Part shown: positions 25,821-31,849 of the stretch, one piece after another
How positions within the stretch are numbered: the stretch's first letter is position 1
Layout: each line of letters opens with the position of its first letter
DNA from: Candidatus Iainarchaeum sp.
Lineage (GTDB): Archaea > Iainarchaeota > Iainarchaeia > Iainarchaeales > GCA-2688035
NCBI GenBank assembly: GCA_017609945.1
Contig: JAFCCZ010000003.1
Coordinates: forward strand, 1 to 31,849
Direction of reading: 5' to 3'
DNA: 31,849 bases
The notes under the pieces: generated by a model
What the model was told of the DNA's origin: nothing
What the model saw: the letters and a program-made list of their open reading frames with translations, nothing else
Database searches by the model: none
Program-made: the position numbers and the translations under genes

Positions 25821-26741
25821 ATGAAGAAAATAATTGTTACTACAACCGTAAACAGGGTTTCTGAGGCATTGCAGAAATTCTCCCAGATGGGGGGCTGGAA
25901 GCTCATTGTTGTTGGGGACACGAAAACACCGCACAGGGAATTTGAGAAACTTGACTGCGTCTACCTTGGCCCCAAGTCCCAGAAAAAGGAGTACCCCAAA
26001 TTGAGCAAGCTAATTGGCTGGAATTGTGTCCAGAGAAGAAACATCGGGTTTGCTGAGGCACACCGGCTGGGCGCGGAAGTGATTGCGACCGTTGACGACG
26101 ACAATATTCCCAATAAGGAATGGGGCAAAAATATCCTGCTCGGAAAAAAGGCCGAGGTAAACTATTACTCCACCGGGTTGATTTGCTTTGACCCGGTTGG
26201 CGCAACCAACTACAAGAACCTGTGGCACAGGGGGTTCCCGTTACAGCTGCTTTCCCAAAGAGGCAAGGCCTATTCCAACCCTGAAAAGAAAGTGCTGCGG
26301 CCGGATGTGCAGGCCGATTTTTGGAACGGAAGCCCGGACATTGACGCGGTGTGCAGGCTGGAACATGATGTTCAATGCAACTTTGAAGCAAAGTATTTTC
26401 CAATGGCTTCAAACGCGTTCTCCCCCTTTAATTCACAGAACACGTTTATTTCAAGAAAGGCCCTAAAGCACTATTTTATGTTTCCGCACATCGGAAGAAT
26501 GGATGACATTTGGGGCGCCTATTACCTGGAGGCCGTTGGCCATAAGGTCGTTTACGGCAGGCCAAGCGTTCTTCAGGACAGAAATCCGCACAGCATTTCA
26601 AAGGATTTGGCGGACGAAGTTATTGGTTACGAGAACAACCTGCGCCTGCTCAAGGCCTTGTCCAAGAGCCCGGAGAACATAAGGCAGTTTCTGCCAAAGA
26701 AATCCTGGGAAGCGTTTAAGGAGTACCAAAAGCTTTTTTGA
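25821..26741 (+). CDS. DUF288/STELLO-like GT-A glycosyltransferase (cytoplasmic, 306 residues)
   Basis: The N-terminus MKKIIVTTTVNR followed by LIVVGD is a GT-A style nucleotide-binding beta strand and turn. RRNIGFAEAHRLGAEVIATVDDDN then gives the acidic D92-D93-D94 cluster expected for metal and sugar-nucleotide binding. Downstream, WHRGFPLQLL, WNGSPDIDAV, PFNSQNTFISRKAL (N204-S-Q-N) and MDDIWGAYYLEAVG follow in the order seen in the DUF288 family. Plant STELLO glycosyltransferase-like proteins belong to that family. There is no signal peptide or membrane segment, so it should act in the cytoplasm or at the inner membrane face. The substrate cannot be told; a reversibly glycosylated polypeptide/mutase-like role is an alternative. 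It is the only plus-strand gene and ends 11 bp from the convergent pilin-like gene; a T6 run (CTTTTTTGA) spans its stop. Glycosylation of the surface proteins, which are rich in N-x-S/T, is possible but unproven. Confidence 0.75.
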   Translation: MKKIIVTTTVNRVSEALQKFSQMGGWKLIVVGDTKTPHREFEKLDCVYLGPKSQKKEYPKLSKLIGWNCVQRRNIGFAEAHRLGAEVIATVDDDNIPNKEWGKNILLGKKAEVNYYSTGLICFDPVGATNYKNLWHRGFPLQLLSQRGKAYSNPEKKVLRPDVQADFWNGSPDIDAVCRLEHDVQCNFEAKYFPMASNAFSPFNSQNTFISRKALKHYFMFPHIGRMDDIWGAYYLEAVGHKVVYGRPSVLQDRNPHSISKDLADEVIGYENNLRLLKALSKSPENIRQFLPKKSWEAFKEYQKLF

Positions 26742-26752
26742 CCGCAAGCTAA

Positions 26753-27211
26753 TCACCAAGATGTCTCAAACTCTTTTCCAAACGAGATCTCACAGCAGGT
26801 GTCGCATTCCACAATGCAGTTCGCGCCGCCAAGGTTTCTGATGCACCTGTAGTACATGTCCACCATCATATTGCTTGTAACCTCAAGCTGCCTTTGCTGG
26901 TTGCTTAACACAAACGCCCTTACGTCAAGGGCCTCAAATTTTATGCATTTCTTTTCAATGCCAGGCCTTTCAAAGCCCCCGGTAAGGAAAATTATCCCCT
27001 CCCGGATGCTGATGTTTTTTTCAAGGACTACCTTCCCGTTCGGCGAATTAACCGCCTTATCGAATCCGTCAAACAGCCTTTGCTCGCTCATTTGGAATCG
27101 CAGGCTCTCAACCCATCCAAGAATTCCCATTATGACAACAAGAATCATCAGAACGAGGATTGCGTCAATCAAAAGCCTGAACCCCGAAAATTCCTGCCCG
27201 CGCCTGTTCAT
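26753..27211 (-). CDS. Small cysteine-rich pilin-like protein (152 residues)
   Basis: The start chosen is ATG at 27211, seven bases after the stop of the membrane-platform gene. An upstream in-frame start at 27256 would overlap that gene by 38 bases and only add a polar leader. The N-terminus MNRRGQEFSGFRLLIDAILV followed by LMILVVIMGILGW is a pilin-type layout. It has basic residues, a Gly-Phe possible prepilin cleavage point and a 20-residue hydrophobic helix, then a polar helix (ESLRFQMSEQR). Glu at +5 is not present (Ile, with Asp at +6). The head is small and has six cysteines, the last four in the dense pattern C-x3-C-x2-CC (NCIVECDTCC), which suggests disulfides. Its place as third gene after the ATPase and platform supports a (pseudo)pilin of that machine. 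Confidence 0.72.
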   Translation of the reverse strand: MNRRGQEFSGFRLLIDAILVLMILVVIMGILGWVESLRFQMSEQRLFDGFDKAVNSPNGKVVLEKNISIREGIIFLTGGFERPGIEKKCIKFEALDVRAFVLSNQQRQLEVTSNMMVDMYYRCIRNLGGANCIVECDTCCEISFGKEFETSW

Positions 27212-27218
27212 TGTTTCA

Positions 27219-29525
27219 CTATCCCATAAAGTTTCCAACAATTGTTGAGGACGCAATTACCGCAACAAGGAAAACAGTTGTTGCAATCGGCAGGGCCTTT
27301 GCAAGGTTCAGCCTGAACAGCACATCGTTGTCGTCCTCTATCTTGCTGCTGAAGTAAACCATTATGAACACTAGTTCAAGCACGTAAACCGCAACGATTA
27401 TCAGGAACTGCCAGGGCGTAACAAGGCTTGCCTGCGCCCCCTTATCAAAGGAGAACATGCTTGTGCTATCGGTCAGGCCGCTTAAATTTACTCCGCCCGG
27501 AATTCCGCTGGAAACACTTCCAATGTCCTTGAGAGTGTTTTCGGTACCGCTTGACTGGATTGCCTGCATGGTCATCATCACAACCTTCTGCAGGGAAGTT
27601 GTTATGCCCAAAACAATCGGCGCGATGAATATGCTCATTGTCCTCATCATACTTGTTGTGTCCGAAATCATTGTCTTCAGATCGCGATTGACTTTCTCGC
27701 TGTTCCCAAGTTGGAGGCTGAGCGAAATAATTGTTCTTGCGGCAACGTTTACGCCAAGCTTTACTGAGTCAACCAGAATGCGCATTCCCGTTATTATAAT
27801 CCTTGACGGAATGTTCCTAAGGCTTCCGTAATTTTTGTCAAATACCGCTAGCTCAAGCGGCATTCCAAGAAGCTCAATGTTTTCAACGGTCTTTGCAAAA
27901 ACCCTTTTTGAAATCTCAAACCCTGGAAGAAAATTTTTGGTGTGCTTTAGGGCTTCCTCAACAGGCTTGTTTTCCCCAAGCCTTGAGGCAAGAATGTAAA
28001 GGCTGTCCTTGAACTCACCCTCCATTTTCTCAATAACTATTTGCGCTCGCCTTTTGTAGATGTTTGTGAAATGGAGGTATATAAAGAAGCACAGGGAGAT
28101 CGTTAAAACAACTCCAAATATCAGGTTGTAGGGTGTGATGTCATTTTTCGGGTCCAGGAAAAACTCGTCCCGCGTACTCACAAATTCTGCCCGCCCCTCT
28201 TCCTGGCCAAGCCTTGCGATTAGTTGGGTTTCAAGCGGCCCGCCGTCGTCAAAATGGTTTTCGGGCAGGTTTGCCCCACTAAGAAGCTCTTTGAGTGAGG
28301 GGTCGCTTGACAGTATCTGGGAATCACCCCGGGAAAGCATGCTTTTTGGCGGAATCCCCTCTGCCGAAAGCATAACGCTTCCAAACACGCCCACAACAAC
28401 CAGCAAAACAATCATTAGCCTTATGTCAATCAGCGAATTGCCAATCCTTGCCTTGTACTTTGGGGGCAGGCCGGGGAAGTTGTCAGGAATAACCGGCGAA
28501 CTCTTTGTCGGAGGCCTCTTGCTCAAAACGCTTCTGGCAAAAAGAAGGGTGGTGACAGGGATTATGATGTTGTAAATTCCAATCAGAATTGGAGGCGTGG
28601 CCATTGCAGTTCCGGAGAACGCGCTTCCCACAGGCAGGACAATTATTAGGATAAGGGGCAGGAGCACCCCCATGTAGAAGAGCAGCACGCTTGGCTCGGA
28701 GAGCTCTCTTGCGTAGGCCTCCATCTTTTCCCTGATGCTTACAAGGATCGTTGTCATTGTCTTGTCAAGAATCTGGTATCTCTTGGCTTCGGTGTTCTCC
28801 AGCACGGAAGCCCTGATCATCATCAGCGCATGCTTGAATTCGTCGCTGTACTTCCCCCAGCGGTATGCAAGCGAATCAAGGCCCTCACTGAGGGTGTTGT
28901 AAACCCCAATGTTCGTGTCCCAGATAACCCTTTTGAAATCATCGGCAATCTTTCCTGTCCCGTGGTCTGCCGCAAACTCAACCGCCTTCTCCAAATTTGG
29001 AACAAGCTTCATTGACATTATCATATAGCCAACCATTTCCGGAACATAGGTCAGTGCCCTTGTCTGCTCGGCCCGCGCCGCTGAGATTGGGTAGCCTTGC
29101 ACGTAGTTTGTCGCAAGCAGCGCAATTACCAGGAAGGGGGCAAACAGGTAAATCATCACAAGCTGTTCCGTCCCAATAAAGTCGCCTACAATCTCTCCAA
29201 GCGGCGAAGCGCTTATGGCCAGGGAAAAAACAACTCCTAAAATAATTCCTGCGATTAGCACAAACTTTGCGGTTGCAGCAAACTCCTCTGGCTTAAGTTC
29301 CCAGTCCAGAAAATCCACGGCGTGCCTGTAGTCTTCCTCAAATTTTGCTCCCTTCCCAAGCGATGGAAACCGTTTGTGAACTGACTTGCATAATTTTACA
29401 AAGGGGTGCAGCTGCCTTTTTATGAGCTTTCCCTCCCCCTTATCAAAATCATCCCTTGAAACGGCAATCTCCTTGTAGAGCTCGCCAGGGCTTATTTCCC
29501 GCCTTCGCTTTCTTCTCACGGCCAT
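27219..29525 (-). CDS. Double-GspF-domain membrane platform protein (TadC/FlaJ type)
   Basis: ATG at 29525 (MAVRRKRRREISPGEL) is preferred. A TTG at 29540 overlapping the ATPase stop is the alternative and adds five residues. The protein has a basic cytoplasmic N-terminus and about nine hydrophobic segments. Examples are KFVLIAGIILGVVFSL, LVMIYLFAPFLVIALLA, LLPLILIIVLPV, LMIVLLVVVGVFGSVML, and two near the end. Two cytoplasmic F-domains are visible: the first around residues 160-280 (VPEMVGYMIMSMKLVPNLEKAVEFAAD) and the second around 503-650 (GEFKDSLYILASRLGENKPVEEALKH). A 100-residue soluble loop lies between them. This is the layout of archaeal FlaJ and of a fused TadB/TadC pair. Such proteins sit in the membrane above the ATPase hexamer and drive pilin assembly. 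It is tightly spaced after the ATPase gene and before the pilin-like gene, so co-transcription is expected. Confidence 0.88.
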   Translation of the reverse strand: MAVRRKRRREISPGELYKEIAVSRDDFDKGEGKLIKRQLHPFVKLCKSVHKRFPSLGKGAKFEEDYRHAVDFLDWELKPEEFAATAKFVLIAGIILGVVFSLAISASPLGEIVGDFIGTEQLVMIYLFAPFLVIALLATNYVQGYPISAARAEQTRALTYVPEMVGYMIMSMKLVPNLEKAVEFAADHGTGKIADDFKRVIWDTNIGVYNTLSEGLDSLAYRWGKYSDEFKHALMMIRASVLENTEAKRYQILDKTMTTILVSIREKMEAYARELSEPSVLLFYMGVLLPLILIIVLPVGSAFSGTAMATPPILIGIYNIIIPVTTLLFARSVLSKRPPTKSSPVIPDNFPGLPPKYKARIGNSLIDIRLMIVLLVVVGVFGSVMLSAEGIPPKSMLSRGDSQILSSDPSLKELLSGANLPENHFDDGGPLETQLIARLGQEEGRAEFVSTRDEFFLDPKNDITPYNLIFGVVLTISLCFFIYLHFTNIYKRRAQIVIEKMEGEFKDSLYILASRLGENKPVEEALKHTKNFLPGFEISKRVFAKTVENIELLGMPLELAVFDKNYGSLRNIPSRIIITGMRILVDSVKLGVNVAARTIISLSLQLGNSEKVNRDLKTMISDTTSMMRTMSIFIAPIVLGITTSLQKVVMMTMQAIQSSGTENTLKDIGSVSSGIPGGVNLSGLTDSTSMFSFDKGAQASLVTPWQFLIIVAVYVLELVFIMVYFSSKIEDDNDVLFRLNLAKALPIATTVFLVAVIASSTIVGNFMG

Positions 29526-29536
29526 GGTGAACCAAT

Positions 29537-31834
29537 TCAAGATTTTTTCTGGACGTTGGGAACAAGACTGTTTTTAACCCAGTACTTCCACTTACCCAAA
29601 ACGTCCTCGTAATCGATTTTGCCGGATTCAGTAAGCTGTTCCTCCTTGAACAGGATAAGCCGGTTGTTTGCAATGGAACTGTTTTCTGCCTCAAGCAACA
29701 GCGGGAGCTTGTTCTCTCGCTTTATCTCAACAAGGAAGGCCTTTGCATTGCCCCTCATCCTGATGTCCTCCCAGATTTGCTTCATAGTCAGGCCGCTTAT
29801 TCGGCTGATTTTTTCAAACAGCTCGGATTCCTTCAAATTGTCCTCCATCAGCTCAAGAGTGTCCTTTTTTGCGTCGTAGAGCATCAGGTCAAGCAAGCCG
29901 CCTTCCCTTTCCGGGTCCTCAATCCAGTGCTTTTTTACCTCAGTGACCTGCACAACCCTCCTGTGCCTCTTGAGAGACCCAGAAAATCTTATCGGGCGGG
30001 CAACGACAACTATGTCGGTTGCCTTAAAACTTGTGTTTGGAACCTCCAAATCGTTTACAACCCTGTCCCACACGCTGTAGGCAGAATCCCCGTGAATTGT
30101 TCCAATAACTATGTTTCCGGCCGCCCCGATTCGCATTGCCTCGTACAAAACCTTTGCCTCCTTGCTTCGCACCTCTCCCAAAACCAGCGCGCTGTCCCCA
30201 AGCCTCAGAGCAGTTCTCAATGATTCGGCTGGAGAGACCTCGCTCTCGGTTTTGCTCACGCTGATTGGGGACCTTGTCTTCAGCCTCTGCACGTTGTAGC
30301 CAATCTTTTTCATGTAGGGAACCGGGATCTCCAAAGTGTCTTCCTGCACAATAATTCTCGTGTTCTGCAGGATTTCAAGCATGCAGCTTCCAAGCAGGGA
30401 AGTTTTTCCGCTTCCGCGGCTTCCCGTTATAATCATTGTAGCCTGCTGGTCTACTAGGAAGGACATTAGGCCTGCGGCAAGCGGGTTAAGGAAGTCAACG
30501 TCAATGAACTGCGGCAAAGTCCACGGGGTTATCTTGTGCAGCCTGAACGCAAAGGCTATTCCGTCCGGCGAGAGCGGCGGCCCGATTGCCGCAACCCTTG
30601 TATCAATGTCAGGCAAATCATAGTCAAGAACCGGGTGCGCCTCGTCAAACGGCCTGCCGGACATTGCCCTAAGTTTGCTGGAAAGCGAGTTTGCCTCGCC
30701 CTCTGTGTAAAGGATGTTTGTCTGGCACTGCCCAAAGTCAGAGTGTACAACGTAAATCGGCTTCTGGCCGATTGGCGCGTCAAGGAAGACATCTGTAAGG
30801 TGCCTGTCGCTCAAAAGCAGCTCAAGGATTCCGTAGCCAACAGTGTACCTTGCAACAACCTCCGCAAGCTCTGAGATCTCCTTGTGTGATAGATTTATAT
30901 TGTTCTGCCTTGCAACGTCCTTGATTGTTGACTCGTAAACCCTTTCAAAGTAGCTCCGGCTCTTTGCAACAGTACTCAGACTTGTCTTGCCCGGCTTGTA
31001 GCCTGCAACAACCTCCCTTGTTTTGGACATCACAAAGTACTTGTCCGGTGAAAGGGTGTATTCAGGCGGGTTGATAAAGTACATGTTTTCGGTCTTGCTC
31101 GGATGCTTGAACACTTGTACGGTGGACTGCTTTATGGAGTACTCGTCCAGAAGCTCAAGCTTTTCCATATCCTTAAACAGCAGCCTTGACCCAATGAAGG
31201 ACGGCTTAACCTCTACCTCAAAAAGCGAGTGGTATATCTTGCGTGAGTCAGGCACTGTCCGCATCCTTGAGAGAAAGTTTTTGGTTTGGTTCATCATAGC
31301 CGTACTCTCAAAGCCGTTCTTCAAGTGCTCCAGAGTGTTGATGTATGTTTGAGTGCACTTGCTATACTCGTTCCCTGACTCAGAAATTTTGGATTGCTCA
31401 AGCTTCAGTTCCTGCAAAAGGGTAAGGTAAGCCATTACCGGGTCAAAGGTGATCAGGTCGTGGGCAATCTTCACAACCATGTCGTGCCTTGTCGAAAAGT
31501 ACTGCTCGCAGTCCTCGCTTTTCCCCCCCAAATGCTTGTAGCTCCAAACGCTCTCTATGTTAAACTTTTGTCTGAGCTCGGCAATCTCCGCAAGCATTTT
31601 GGTTTGCTCTTCGTCGTAAACCCTTTCATATACATCCGCCAGGACAATTAGGTCTGCTTCAACCTCTCCAAGCACGCTGATAATATGGTATCTGCAGGCA
31701 GGGTCGTCTGCAACCGATGTTCCGTAAACACAGTTGCGGCAGTCAAAGAGCAAGTGCCTTTTGTTGCCCTCTTCCTTTACCGCGTAGTCCCCTACTTTAA
31801 AGCCGCCAATCTCCAAATTAAACCACTCTCGCAA
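29537..31834 (-). CDS. Type II/IV secretion system ATPase (TadA/FlaI/GspE superfamily), 765 residues
   Basis: The ATPase core has all the signature boxes: Walker A GSRGSGKT (G471-T478), Asp box VQEDTLEIPV (~496-505), Walker B LVLGEVR (~550-556) and His box GTIHGDSAYSVWDRV (~577-591). Before it is the usual N2-type domain (LLLSDRHLTDVFLD; GRPFDEAHPVLDYDLPDIDTRVAA). The protein is longer than typical archaellum ATPases, mainly through an N-terminal region of about 270 residues. That region opens with C32-x2-C35...C47-x2-H50 (DCRNCVYGTS, ACRYH), a possible metal site. TTG at 31834 is taken as start because an in-frame TGA lies at 31843-31841 and no ATG or GTG is near. The two bases-and-codons before it (AGTGAGTGA) may be the end of an upstream gene outside the window. 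It should power assembly or secretion through the following platform protein. Confidence 0.9.
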   Translation of the reverse strand: MREWFNLEIGGFKVGDYAVKEEGNKRHLLFDCRNCVYGTSVADDPACRYHIISVLGEVEADLIVLADVYERVYDEEQTKMLAEIAELRQKFNIESVWSYKHLGGKSEDCEQYFSTRHDMVVKIAHDLITFDPVMAYLTLLQELKLEQSKISESGNEYSKCTQTYINTLEHLKNGFESTAMMNQTKNFLSRMRTVPDSRKIYHSLFEVEVKPSFIGSRLLFKDMEKLELLDEYSIKQSTVQVFKHPSKTENMYFINPPEYTLSPDKYFVMSKTREVVAGYKPGKTSLSTVAKSRSYFERVYESTIKDVARQNNINLSHKEISELAEVVARYTVGYGILELLLSDRHLTDVFLDAPIGQKPIYVVHSDFGQCQTNILYTEGEANSLSSKLRAMSGRPFDEAHPVLDYDLPDIDTRVAAIGPPLSPDGIAFAFRLHKITPWTLPQFIDVDFLNPLAAGLMSFLVDQQATMIITGSRGSGKTSLLGSCMLEILQNTRIIVQEDTLEIPVPYMKKIGYNVQRLKTRSPISVSKTESEVSPAESLRTALRLGDSALVLGEVRSKEAKVLYEAMRIGAAGNIVIGTIHGDSAYSVWDRVVNDLEVPNTSFKATDIVVVARPIRFSGSLKRHRRVVQVTEVKKHWIEDPEREGGLLDLMLYDAKKDTLELMEDNLKESELFEKISRISGLTMKQIWEDIRMRGNAKAFLVEIKRENKLPLLLEAENSSIANNRLILFKEEQLTESGKIDYEDVLGKWKYWVKNSLVPNVQKKS

Positions 31835-31849
31835 CGAGTTTCACTCACT

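Noticed and set aside
1..31849. CRISPR array, insertion sequence or transposase
   Set aside because: No regularly spaced direct repeats, terminal inverted repeats around a gene, or transposase motifs were seen.

Overview
The window looks like a piece of an archaeal chromosome, probably from a small-genome or DPANN-type lineage; that placement is an inference from style and not a marker-gene result. The archaeal signs are TATA-like boxes upstream of genes, a FlaI/TadA-type ATPase paired with a FlaJ/TadC-type double-F-domain membrane protein, pilin-like proteins, frequent AGG/AGA arginine codons, and GTG or TTG starts. Almost everything lies on the minus strand, so the text order runs from right to left.

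Right end (26753-31834, minus): a compact three-gene assembly operon. It encodes a type II/IV secretion (pilus/archaellum class) ATPase, a nine-segment membrane platform protein with two GspF domains, and a small cysteine-rich pilin-like protein. Next comes the only plus-strand gene (25821-26741), a cytoplasmic GT-A-like protein of the DUF288/STELLO type. It is convergent with the pilin-like gene and divergent from the first giant gene. The 249-bp divergent spacer holds TATA-like boxes and two near-perfect palindromes.

Centre and left (1-25571, minus): three tandem giant genes, called C, B and A here. Each encodes a surface protein of roughly 2,300-2,850 residues with one shared plan. The plan is a short cytoplasmic tail carrying an ED-x-YY/WY-x-LLD-x-LD motif and ending in IPSFP just before a single membrane anchor. 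Six carboxypeptidase-regulatory-like (Ig-like) repeats follow, then a conserved module near residues 600-800, a seventh Ig-like repeat, NEW3-like beta domains, and a diverged C-terminal half. A 554-residue pilin-like Cys-rich protein is translationally coupled behind giant C.

Two of the three giants are broken at homopolymers. In B, an A10 tract separates the main body from a CAP/SCP domain in the next frame. In A, a C6 tract separates the body from a C-terminal continuation that runs off the left edge. Giants A and C carry unrelated hydrophobic, Ala/Gly-rich inserts at roughly equivalent places. B carries Gly/Tyr/Gln-rich segments instead.

Working model (inference): the ATPase and platform protein build a pilus-like or secretion structure with the pilin-like proteins. 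The giants are membrane-anchored stalks or adhesins with interchangeable distal domains, and their common cytoplasmic tail could couple them to the same machine. No RNA genes, CRISPR arrays or insertion sequences were seen.
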